Of a stretch of 64,000 bases of DNA, positions 33,266-40,637 are shown piece after piece. The notes under the pieces were generated by a model. It had not been told where the DNA came from. It saw nothing but the letters and a program-made list of their open reading frames with translations, and did no database searches. The stretch covers positions 186,001 through 250,000 of the forward strand of contig NZ_SACY01000004.1 of assembly GCF_004005965.1 (NCBI RefSeq), read 5' to 3'. A program made the position numbers and the translations under genes. The stretch is from Sandaracinomonas limnophila (GTDB taxonomy: Bacteria > Bacteroidota > Bacteroidia > Cytophagales > Spirosomataceae). The first letter of the stretch is position 1. The number at the start of each line of letters is the position of its first letter.

Positions 33266-34395
33266 AAGCGGTGCATGAATTGATTAATAGCGCCATTTTT
33301 CCAAGTCGCAAAATCGCCCTGCAAAATATGTTCTCTCGCCTCTTTAACCAACCATAAATAAAATCTTAAATTGAAAACGGACGCTACCATGGCTCCTAAA
33401 AGTTCATCGCAACGTATTAAATGTCGTAAATATGCCCTACTGTATTGCCCGTGTAATTCATCGGCAAACATGGGGTCAATCAATGAAAAGTCGTTTTTCC
33501 ACTTTTCATTTTTAATATTTATAATGCCTTGGGTGGTAAAAATCATGCCATTTCTAGCATTTCTGGTTGGCATTACACAATCAAACATGTCAATTCCCAA
33601 GGCAATTCCTTCCAAAATATTGGCCGGAGTTCCCACACCCATCAAATAACGTGGTTTATCCTTTGGTAAAATATCCGTTACCTCGTCTGCCATTTCATAC
33701 ATATCTTCTGCCGGCTCCCCAACAGAAAGTCCACCAATAGCATTTCCAAAAGCCCCTTTAGAAGCAATATATTCAGCAGATATTTTACGTAAATCTTTAT
33801 AAACACTTCCTTGCACAATTGGGAACAAGGTTTGTTGATAACCATATTTAGGCTCGGTTTCATTTAAACGAGTGATGCAACGGTCGAGCCAGCGATGTGT
33901 CATTTCCATCGAACGTTTCGCATACCCATATTCACAAGGGTAGGGAGTACATTCATCAAAAGCCATGATAATATCTGCACCAATAGTTCGCTGAATGTCC
34001 ATTACGGATTCTGGTGTAAAAAAGTGCAAACTGCCATCGATGTGCGACTTAAACTTTACCCCCTCTTCCTGAATTTTTCTTCCGGTACTTGCCAAGGAAT
34101 ACACTTGATATCCCCCGGAATCAGTCAAAATAGGGCCATTCCAACCATTGAATTTATGCAAACCTCCTGCTTTTTCGAGGGTTTCTAAACCTGGACGCAA
34201 ATACAAGTGATAGGTATTACCTAAAATAATTTGAGCTTTGATAGGATCTGAAAGTTCAGAAATATGCACGCCTTTTACTGTACCCGCAGTACCCACCGGC
34301 ATAAAAATGGGCGTTAAAATTTCTCCATGATCCGTGGTGATTTTCCCTGCACGCGCCTTAGAAGCACTATCAACCTGCTGAAGTTCGAATTTCAT
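33262..34395 (-). CDS. tgt: tRNA-guanine transglycosylase lacking the usual zinc ligands
   Basis: The ATG at 34395 gives MKFELQQVD and 377 residues; an extension to 34410 uses a weaker start. Catalytic residues are intact: TDSGGYQVYSL (Asp base), DMFDCVMPTRNARNG (nucleophile Asp), and GGLSVGEP. Tgt swaps queuine precursor into GUN-anticodon tRNAs. The usual zinc site is CxCxxC followed by a His near the C-terminus. Here the equivalent DPMFADELHGQYSRAYL has no Cys, and the His position reads VFN. All four ligands appear lost. Confidence 0.95.
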   Translation of the reverse strand: MKFELQQVDSASKARAGKITTDHGEILTPIFMPVGTAGTVKGVHISELSDPIKAQIILGNTYHLYLRPGLETLEKAGGLHKFNGWNGPILTDSGGYQVYSLASTGRKIQEEGVKFKSHIDGSLHFFTPESVMDIQRTIGADIIMAFDECTPYPCEYGYAKRSMEMTHRWLDRCITRLNETEPKYGYQQTLFPIVQGSVYKDLRKISAEYIASKGAFGNAIGGLSVGEPAEDMYEMADEVTDILPKDKPRYLMGVGTPANILEGIALGIDMFDCVMPTRNARNGMIFTTQGIINIKNEKWKNDFSLIDPMFADELHGQYSRAYLRHLIRCDELLGAMVASVFNLRFYLWLVKEAREHILQGDFATWKNGAINQFMHRL

Positions 34396-34399
34396 TCCG

Positions 34400-34407
34400 C
34401 AAAAATA
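34400..34407 (-). promoter_or_regulatory. Possible tgt promoter element very close to the start codon
   Basis: TATTTTTG on the minus strand lies 4 bases before the ATG. If it is used, tgt mRNA would be nearly leaderless. No good -33 box is present. Confidence 0.35.
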
Positions 34408-34426
34408 CAAGGAAAATTTGAGGCAA

Positions 34427-34765
34427 TTAGTTATTTACTGCCAAATTTTGAATAATTCGTTCTAATCCTTCCAGCTTAGAAATCAAATCTTTATACTCTT
34501 TTCGGTTCACAAAACGATAAAGGTCGGAAGCATCGGGATCTTCGGTGCCCGAATGTTGCTCAACTTTTAAAGAAGCAGCATATTCGCCTAAATCAAACTC
34601 TAAAATACCTGCTAATTTTTCGATTTTCGAAAGCGTTGGATCCACTTTGCCTGTTTCAAGTTTGGAATAGGAGGAAACCGATAGGTCCATTTTTTCGGCT
34701 ATATCCTCCTGACTAAGCCCTTTTTCCAATCGGATTTTCTTAATAAACTTTCCAAAACTTGACAT
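34427..34765 (-). CDS. XRE-family transcriptional regulator
   Basis: The 112-residue product (from the ATG at 34765; a TTG at 34771 is also in frame) has an N-terminal HTH (FIKKIRLEKGLSQEDIAEKM, then SVSSYSKLETGKVDPTL) and a C-terminal helix-rich oligomerisation part ending in LERIIQNLAVNN. It is followed by tgt 31 bp downstream on the same strand. The upstream region carries five TTnGAAA boxes at 17-20 bp spacing, a likely autoregulatory operator. Confidence 0.9.
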   Translation of the reverse strand: MSSFGKFIKKIRLEKGLSQEDIAEKMDLSVSSYSKLETGKVDPTLSKIEKLAGILEFDLGEYAASLKVEQHSGTEDPDASDLYRFVNRKEYKDLISKLEGLERIIQNLAVNN

Positions 34766-34773
34766 GTCCAAAA

Positions 34774-34857
34774 TTCGAAAAGTTTTTTATTTAGAAACAG
34801 AGTTTATTTCGAAATTTGTTTTCTATTTTGGAAAATTATTTTCTCTATTCGAAAATT
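34774..34857 (-). promoter_or_regulatory. Five-box TTnGAAA operator array upstream of the XRE gene
   Basis: Boxes TTCGAAA, TTAGAAA, TTCGAAA, TTGGAAA, TTCGAAA have their G at 34777, 34794, 34811, 34831 and 34851, spaced 17, 17, 20 and 20 bp. The last two units lie within a 20-bp imperfect direct repeat. Three boxes contain the palindrome TTCGAA. Spacing is close to two helical turns, compatible with cooperative dimer binding by the adjacent regulator. Confidence 0.65.
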
Positions 34858-34877
34858 AATTAAAATTTGATTGATTC

Positions 34878-34949
34878 CTGCACCACTCTGTGGTGCAGCG
34901 TGTGGTATAAAACGTTCATCGCTATAGATGTGCAATCCCTCCGGGATTG
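34878..34949. repeat. Compound hairpin repeat in the XRE-M61 intergenic region
   Basis: CTGCACCAC/GTGGTGCAG (34878-34898) form a perfect 9-bp stem with TCT loop. CAATCCC/GGGATTG (34933-34949) form a 7-bp stem around TCC. The two are joined by 34 bases of non-repetitive sequence and resemble dispersed intergenic repeats. Confidence 0.75.
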
Positions 34950-34984
34950 GTTAAGTTTGAGTATTTAAGAATAGGGGAATCGGG

Positions 34985-35042
34985 AAAATTTTTCACCCTC
35001 TTACAACATCCCTCTTACTTCATACATCTTACCTCTTACCTC
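34985..35042. repeat. CTTAC-rich low-complexity mini-repeat
   Basis: The run has units such as CTTACCTC repeated with variation (CCTCTTACAACATCCCTC, then CTTACCTCTTACCTCC). It is similar in style to the low-complexity stretch in the signal peptide of the ThuA fusion (17800-17835). Confidence 0.6.
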
Positions 35043-36377
35043 CTAAAAAACCCATTCCTCAAACCACTCCCTCAAATCCCCCTCATAAACCTCCTCAGCA
35101 ATTCGAATAAAATCTTGCAACGTGTAACCCTTTTTCAAACCCCCAAATTCTTCATTCATCCGAATCATAATTTCACGAATAGATTTTTGATCATTGAATT
35201 TTGCACGAATTTTCTGATCCAATAACATGGCCACGTAGGCTCCTTTATAATAAATTGAAACACGTTTGCCAGGCAAAGAAGGACCATAACCATCTAACCA
35301 TAAATCTATAGACGACTGCACCAACGATTGTGCATTCCCTGCCTCTTTCTCCAAATACAATTTCTTATTTGCCTCTAAAGCAACCTCATATTCCTCCTTT
35401 GTCCAAACACCCGATGCATACAAAAACCAATCCCCCAAATAAGTTGTGATACCTTCTACAATACCTCCTGTTTGGAAGTAAACCTCCTTTTCATACGAAT
35501 AAGGCAGCAATTCCAGCGGACGAATGGTGCACACATTCCAAACATGAAACAATTCATGCGAAGCAACTCCAATCAAATCCTCATACAAATCTCGATCCGG
35601 AGGGCCCAAAACTAACATCGTACTTTTGGTATGTTCTACACCATGATAATAAGGTTTCGGACAAATCCAGTGCATAAAAATGTACTTTTTAACCGGAAAA
35701 TTCCCCATATATTCCAGCTGAAATGCTGAAAATTTTTGGTACGCTTCTTTTAATTTATGATTTAGTGCAAATTGTGGGTCTAATCCCCCAGCCACAAACT
35801 CAACATCCCCAACATTCCATTCAAAACGATTCAATTTAGGGGCGGACATCCAAGGGCTGTCCACCAATTCCCGATAAGATTTGGCTACCCAAGTTTCCGA
35901 ATTTTTTTGTTCCAATGCCGTTAACACATCCCATGTAGGCTCTTTTTGAATCGCCACTTCAACCGGCAAATCCTCACATCCCACCACATACATACAGAAA
36001 TTAATAAAGTTTAAATATAAAAACTCCTCTTGCACCACCGAGCCACCTGCATCCTCCTGCTGTGCATAATAATCCCAAATTAAATGTACTTTTTCTCCCT
36101 TGTTTACCTCCAATTCCCACACCGAACTCGAAACTTTACCAAGCACGCTCCACTTACCACTTTCCACGTTCAACTCTCCACTACCACCTACCACCTGACA
36201 CCTACCAACTCGTAAAACATTTTTGGCAAAATTCTGCACCTGATACCTTCCTGGTCGCCAAATGGGTAATTGTAAATTTAAGGTTCCCTCAATTTCACTG
36301 ACAAATGTCCATTGAACTTGTATAAATTCCTTTTTATCAGGATGCGCGGCAACAACATACTTCGACTGACTAATCAT
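35043..36377 (-). CDS. M61-family (glycyl aminopeptidase-like) metallopeptidase
   Basis: The 444-residue protein has a VASHELFHVWNV HExxH motif at about residue 270 and a downstream GGIVEGITTYLGDW with the third zinc ligand Glu, which define M61. Family proteins usually carry a PDZ domain after the catalytic part; here the protein ends about 130 residues after the motif, so PDZ is lacking. Residues 60-95 (VGGSGELNVESGKW) are low-complexity and derive from a GTGG/GTGA-type DNA mini-repeat. No signal peptide is clear. The start overlaps the recO stop by 4 bp. Confidence 0.85.
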   Translation of the reverse strand: MISQSKYVVAAHPDKKEFIQVQWTFVSEIEGTLNLQLPIWRPGRYQVQNFAKNVLRVGRCQVVGGSGELNVESGKWSVLGKVSSSVWELEVNKGEKVHLIWDYYAQQEDAGGSVVQEEFLYLNFINFCMYVVGCEDLPVEVAIQKEPTWDVLTALEQKNSETWVAKSYRELVDSPWMSAPKLNRFEWNVGDVEFVAGGLDPQFALNHKLKEAYQKFSAFQLEYMGNFPVKKYIFMHWICPKPYYHGVEHTKSTMLVLGPPDRDLYEDLIGVASHELFHVWNVCTIRPLELLPYSYEKEVYFQTGGIVEGITTYLGDWFLYASGVWTKEEYEVALEANKKLYLEKEAGNAQSLVQSSIDLWLDGYGPSLPGKRVSIYYKGAYVAMLLDQKIRAKFNDQKSIREIMIRMNEEFGGLKKGYTLQDFIRIAEEVYEGDLREWFEEWVF

Positions 36378-37036
36378 GAAAGAACTTCGTGTAAAACGTC
36401 CAACGATTTAATTTCTCCTAAAGATTCTAAATGTAAATGATAAAAGTCAAGCAGAACTTGAATCATTTCACTTCTTATTTTTCGGTTTAGGCCCTCCACT
36501 TGACCTCGTAAAATCAAACGCTCCATCATAGCTTCTAATTCTGGTGATCGATTACCTAATTGCGAAAACATCTCATGCATTGTTTCTGGAAAAATGCCTA
36601 AAAAGACCATCAATTCCCACAAAAAATAAATATGAAAATTCTCTAAACCCGTTTTGATTTGATCTAATTCTTTAATTTTTTCTTCCAAAAAATCAAATAA
36701 AGGTACATTTTCCTCTTCCTCCTTCAAGACTTTGTACAAAACCTCTGCTAAAAAAAGAGCAATGCTCGATTTGTATATATTGTAGGGCGTTTCTTTAAAA
36801 GGGTAGGCCGATTTTGCCTCTGAAATTCGACAAAGACCTTTGTCTTTTAAAAATAAATCTAAATCTAATAAATTCAATGGCTGAAACAGCGCCATTTTGT
36901 GTTTTCCCTTGGCAGACCGTACCCCGTTTTCAATGAAAGACTTAATCCCAGATGATTTGGTGTAAATGGTCACCAAAATAGAAGTCTCTCGGTAGCGAAT
37001 ATAGGTTAAAACAATACCGAGAGACTTTTTTTGCAT
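36374..37036 (-). CDS. recO: DNA repair protein RecO
   Basis: The 220-residue protein shows the RecO OB-fold start (GIVLTYIRYRETSILVTIYTKSSG, then SFIENGVRSAKGKHKMALFQPL) and a helical C-terminal region with HIYFLWELMVFLGIFPE. RecO loads RecA on SSB-coated gaps with RecR. The zinc cysteines seen in some RecO are not apparent. Its stop overlaps the M61 start (ATGA), a coupling with no obvious function. Confidence 0.9.
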   Translation of the reverse strand: MQKKSLGIVLTYIRYRETSILVTIYTKSSGIKSFIENGVRSAKGKHKMALFQPLNLLDLDLFLKDKGLCRISEAKSAYPFKETPYNIYKSSIALFLAEVLYKVLKEEEENVPLFDFLEEKIKELDQIKTGLENFHIYFLWELMVFLGIFPETMHEMFSQLGNRSPELEAMMERLILRGQVEGLNRKIRSEMIQVLLDFYHLHLESLGEIKSLDVLHEVLS

Positions 37037-37049
37037 GATGCTATACTTC

Positions 37050-37109
37050 TACCTCCCCCCGGCCCCCTCCTTCAGAAGGAGGGGGTGGCGCATCGCGCCG
37101 GGGGCGGTC
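37050..37109 (-). repeat. Compound hairpin repeat, copy B
   Basis: CCCCCTCCTT/AAGGAGGGGG around CAG is followed by GGCGC/GCGCC around ATC, inside an outer stem pairing ACCTCCCCCCGG with CCGGGGGCGGT. It sits at the 3' end of tpiA, in the same relation to the stop codon as copy A has to its gene. Confidence 0.85.
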
Positions 37110-37111
37110 AA

Positions 37112-37873
37112 TTAAAAACTTTTCGCAATAGTAATAAAATCACCTGACTTTAAAGAAGCACCTCCAATTAAGCCACCATCAACATCTGCACATGCAAATA
37201 ATTCCTCTGCATTTTGTGCATTGCAACTTCCACCGTATAAGATTGAAGTAGCGTCTGCAACGGCTTGGCCATATTTACCAGCAATATGATTTCTTAAATA
37301 AGCATGCATTTCTTGTGCCTGAGCTGCAGAAGCCGTTAAACCTGTTCCAATAGCCCAAATTGGCTCATAGGCGATCACAATCTTACCAAATTCCTCAGCT
37401 GATAGGTGAAATACACTTTCCGTAATTTGTTGTGCTACAAAAGCTAAGAAATCAGCTCCTTCGCGCGTTGCTAAACTTTCTCCACAACAGAAGATTGGAG
37501 TTAATCCATTGGCTAAAGCGCTATCTACTTTTGCTGCCAATTGTGCATTGGTTTCTGCAAAATATTCTCTTCTTTCTGAGTGTCCAAGAATTACATATTT
37601 AATACCCATAGATGCCAACATAGGTGCAGAAATTTCTCCTGTATAAGCACCAGATGCCTTTTCATGACAATTTTGAGCAGCAACTGCTAAATTAGAAACT
37701 CCTTGGATTTGTGCATTTACGGAACCTAAATACAAAGCTGGTGTTGCCATAATTACCTGTACATCTGCAGGAACTTCCGCCTTTACCAAGGTTAAAACCT
37801 CCGCTGCCAAAGCCTGTGCCTCCGCAGCTGTTTTGTTCATTTTCCAGTTTCCTGCAACAATTTTTTGTCTCAT
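37112..37873 (-). CDS. tpiA: Triosephosphate isomerase
   Basis: The ATG at 37873 gives [13 protein letters not shown] and 253 residues, the usual length. Lys in GNWKMN, His in ILGHSERR, and Glu in [11 protein letters not shown] form the active site; the loop-6 AIGTGLTAS follows. The enzyme interconverts dihydroxyacetone phosphate and glyceraldehyde 3-phosphate in the cytoplasm. A TACCTTTG -7 box at 37898 precedes it. Confidence 0.98.
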   Translation of the reverse strand: MRQKIVAGNWKMNKTAAEAQALAAEVLTLVKAEVPADVQVIMATPALYLGSVNAQIQGVSNLAVAAQNCHEKASGAYTGEISAPMLASMGIKYVILGHSERREYFAETNAQLAAKVDSALANGLTPIFCCGESLATREGADFLAFVAQQITESVFHLSAEEFGKIVIAYEPIWAIGTGLTASAAQAQEMHAYLRNHIAGKYGQAVADATSILYGGSCNAQNAEELFACADVDGGLIGGASLKSGDFITIAKSF

Positions 37874-37897
37874 TTCTTCATCTAATTTTGTAAGATG

Positions 37898-37905
37898 CAA
37901 AGGTA
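37898..37905 (-). promoter_or_regulatory. -7 element of the tpiA promoter
   Basis: TACCTTTG on the minus strand is followed by CA, a very typical Bacteroidota start-site context, and lies 25 bp upstream of the start codon. A matching -33 box is not clear. Confidence 0.65.
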
Positions 37906-37912
37906 CAAAATT

Positions 37913-37950
37913 ATGAGTTATGTGTTATGAGTTATGGCTTATGAATTTTG
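37913..37950. repeat. TTATGAGTTATG AT-rich tandem repeat
   Basis: Degenerate TTATGAG/GTTATG units repeat about five times upstream of the tpiA promoter, in the same style as the AT repeat at 30830. Confidence 0.6.
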
Positions 37951-38057
37951 AAAATCATCAAAGATTCCCTTGATAATGAATTAGCCGCGGTAACAGCCAA
38001 TGTCGCTACGGGTGGCTATGATTTGAAGCATACGATAGTTATTTAGTTAGATAAAAG

Positions 38058-38078
38058 CTTCAACCCTAGTGGTTGAAG
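38058..38078. repeat. REP-like hairpin with CTTCAACC stem
   Basis: CTTCAACC and GGTTGAAG pair perfectly around CTAGT. On the reverse strand the core is AACC-ACTAG-GGTT, close to the AACC-ACAAG-GGTT core at 12988 and 27774. It lies in the intergenic region before the TonB receptor end. Confidence 0.8.
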
Positions 38079-38098
38079 AAGGAGCTTGTGAGCATTTT

Positions 38099-40528
38099 TT
38101 AAAACTCCACAATAAATCCAATTGTTGGGGTTGTTTGGGCCTTGTCATTCACGATATAGGTTGGAATAGCATTACTACCATTGGCTTGTAAGGCTTTTCC
38201 GTCCGTGGTGACAAATTCCGTATTCGCTTCATTTCGTTTAAACGTAAAATAAGGAACAGACTCTGCTGCTGCTACGTACCAATTGGTTACATCCATAAAT
38301 AAATCCAAGGTCACATGTTTGTAATTATACTTTTTATCAATTCGAACATCACTTGAGTGGAATCCTCGTAATCGCTGGGTATTTAATTTCGTGTAATCAA
38401 AAATCCCTTGTCCTAAGGTTAGATAATTCATTTGAGATGCCATTGCATCGTACGGGGTATAAGGTGCTCCACCTTGGTAACGGAATTTCAAGCCCAATTC
38501 CCAGTTTCGTGGAAATTTATAGCCCCAAGAAACGGAAAACAAATGTCTATTATCCCAAGAACTGGCCACATAGTTTCCATCTAAGCCAGTGTACATGCTA
38601 TTATAAAACGTATAGGAGAAAACTCCAAAAAAGCGATCGGTCAATTTTTTCTGTGCAAAAAACTCAATTCCATAGGCTTTACCTTGTCCAGTGGTCACCA
38701 CTGGCTCATTTCCCAATACATTAAAATCTGACCCTAAATTTGCCAAGGATATCCCTTTTTGCAACGAAATAGGAACATTGTCATACTTCTTGTAAAATCC
38801 TTCAAATGTAAAACGCAACCCATCATTTACTAGGTATTCTAAGCCTAAAACCGCATGCTTGCTCGATTGATATTCAGCATTTTTGTTGGCTAATGGCCCC
38901 TGCTGATAAGCAAATCCCAAAACCGTGTAAGGTGGCAATTTATAATATTGACCAACAGAAGCATTCAAGGACCACTTATCATTCAACAAATAGCTCAGCG
39001 AGACCCTTGGCGATAACGTTTTTAATCCATCGTTTCCTGTGGTGGTAAAGGTATTCATATCTGTTCGCAAGCCCGCACTTATCCCCAATCTCGTTCCGAA
39101 AAACACTTTACTGGCTTGTAAAAATGCCCCATAGCGCAAGAAATTTGGCAATGGGCTAGTGTAATTATACACTACGGGTTCTGCTCGTGGGTCAAAATTG
39201 GCTCTGAGAATAGAGAAGGTTTTGTTGGTATATTCCACCACTTGGGCATTCAGACCATAACTTACTTTCCAACCACTAAACTGTTGAGAGAAATCCCAGC
39301 GCAACTTGTTTTCTGTTTCATTCGACCGCAAGGATAAGGTCACATCACCTGCTTTATTTTGATTGTCCTCAAATTTTTCAATTGTATTATCAAAGGAATT
39401 ACGAGAAATAGCAAGATTCATGTAGCCATTTTCTAACAACCTTTTCAAGGTAAATCCAAAGGTATAATTCCACTGATTGATATAAGGATTGGCGTTATAG
39501 ATGTAAATTTTTTCAGGTGTTGACTTCTTTAAACTTGCAAAACTAAATTCATCAATTGCACCGATTCCCATAAATGTAAGCGTCGTTTTGTCATTAATGC
39601 GATGAGAAATCTTGGTTTGAAAATCCCAAAAATTTGGTCGAATAGGAATGTCTAACGCTTTAAATAAAAATTGCAAATAAGATCTTCTGGCAGATGCCAA
39701 AAAAGTTGTATTCCCCGATTTTGATAGGGGCCCTTCCGTAGTTAACGCCAACTCCGTAGCACTTAAACGAACATTTCCTTGGAATTTATTTGGGTTCCCC
39801 GATTTTTGTCTGAACTGAAAAACAGAACTTAAAGCATTGTCGTAACGAGCATCAAAGGCAGATGAACTTAATTTTACATCTTCAATAAAAGATACATTCA
39901 ACATCCCCTGAGGACCTCCACTGCTTCCTTGGGTTTGAAAGTGATTCAACACAGGAATTTCAATCCCATCTAAATAATAAACATTTTCATTGGGACCGCC
40001 TCCGCGAATGATAATATCATTTCGAAAGCCTCCTCCGGCAATTCCACCACCTACACCAGGCAAAATTTGAATCACTTTGGAAATATCAAAATTCCCACCC
40101 GGATTACTCTTAATTTCTTCAGTGGTTAATTTTTGCACCGACAAGGGCGACTCGAGGGTTGCCACTTTTGCCGTTTTTCGATTTTGCGTAACCACCACTT
40201 CTTGTAATTCACTTACCTCTTGGTCTAATTCAACATAAAACGTGTTTTCATTTCCTGAGTTAACTACGATATTGTAAACTTTTTGTTTTTTATATCCAAC
40301 AAGTGAAAATTGAAGATTAATGGATTTATAGGGCAATTGCAACAATCGAAATCTTCCCAAAGAATCAGAGGTAGTGCCTTTTGAAAGATTTTCTACACTT
40401 ACTGAAACCCCCATCAGAGGCTTTTGACTAATTTTATCTACAACGGTTCCGGAGATTTTACCATTATTTTGGGCACTTATTGCATAAGAGAATCCCATTA
40501 AAAATAATCCAATGATGAAACGTTTCAT
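38099..40528 (-). CDS. TonB-dependent outer-membrane receptor with carboxypeptidase regulatory-like domain
   Basis: The 809-residue receptor has a Sec signal (MKRFIIGLFLMGFSYAISA), a CarboxypepD_reg-like domain (about 22-105, ISGTVVDKISQKPLMGVSV), a plug (about 125-235, IIRGGGPNENVYYLDGIEIP), and a beta-barrel to the end. No SusD partner is adjacent, so it is not part of a standard polysaccharide utilisation locus. It may import an iron complex, vitamin or oligosaccharide. It is monocistronic. Confidence 0.92.
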   Translation of the reverse strand: MKRFIIGLFLMGFSYAISAQNNGKISGTVVDKISQKPLMGVSVSVENLSKGTTSDSLGRFRLLQLPYKSINLQFSLVGYKKQKVYNIVVNSGNENTFYVELDQEVSELQEVVVTQNRKTAKVATLESPLSVQKLTTEEIKSNPGGNFDISKVIQILPGVGGGIAGGGFRNDIIIRGGGPNENVYYLDGIEIPVLNHFQTQGSSGGPQGMLNVSFIEDVKLSSSAFDARYDNALSSVFQFRQKSGNPNKFQGNVRLSATELALTTEGPLSKSGNTTFLASARRSYLQFLFKALDIPIRPNFWDFQTKISHRINDKTTLTFMGIGAIDEFSFASLKKSTPEKIYIYNANPYINQWNYTFGFTLKRLLENGYMNLAISRNSFDNTIEKFEDNQNKAGDVTLSLRSNETENKLRWDFSQQFSGWKVSYGLNAQVVEYTNKTFSILRANFDPRAEPVVYNYTSPLPNFLRYGAFLQASKVFFGTRLGISAGLRTDMNTFTTTGNDGLKTLSPRVSLSYLLNDKWSLNASVGQYYKLPPYTVLGFAYQQGPLANKNAEYQSSKHAVLGLEYLVNDGLRFTFEGFYKKYDNVPISLQKGISLANLGSDFNVLGNEPVVTTGQGKAYGIEFFAQKKLTDRFFGVFSYTFYNSMYTGLDGNYVASSWDNRHLFSVSWGYKFPRNWELGLKFRYQGGAPYTPYDAMASQMNYLTLGQGIFDYTKLNTQRLRGFHSSDVRIDKKYNYKHVTLDLFMDVTNWYVAAAESVPYFTFKRNEANTEFVTTDGKALQANGSNAIPTYIVNDKAQTTPTIGFIVEF

Positions 40529-40577
40529 AAGTTTAGTTTGATGATAAAAAATAGAACAAATTTTCTAAAAATTTAGT

Positions 40578-40610
40578 TCAAAAAAAAGCCCGAGGTAAAT
40601 CCCCGGGCCT
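40578..40610 (-). terminator. Intrinsic terminator of the carboxylesterase operon
   Basis: GCCCG (40588-40592) pairs with CGGGC (40604-40608); on the minus strand the hairpin is followed by a run of T. It lies just past the esterase stop and separates that operon from the TonB receptor promoter. Confidence 0.75.
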
Positions 40611-40614
40611 TCTG

Positions 40615-40630
40615 GCTCACTCTGCTCACT
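40615..40630. repeat. Short GCTCACT repeat, copy 2
   Basis: Identical 16-mer to 27814-27829, here between a terminator and the esterase stop codon, with an additional AGCTCACT following. Confidence 0.7.
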
Positions 40631-40637
40631 AGCTCAC

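Noticed and set aside
33262-34395. Frameshift or assembly error in tgt as the cause of missing zinc ligands
   Set aside because: The surrounding residues align well in frame (SRAYLRHL, FNLRFYLWL), and four separate ligands are changed, so single-base errors cannot explain it.
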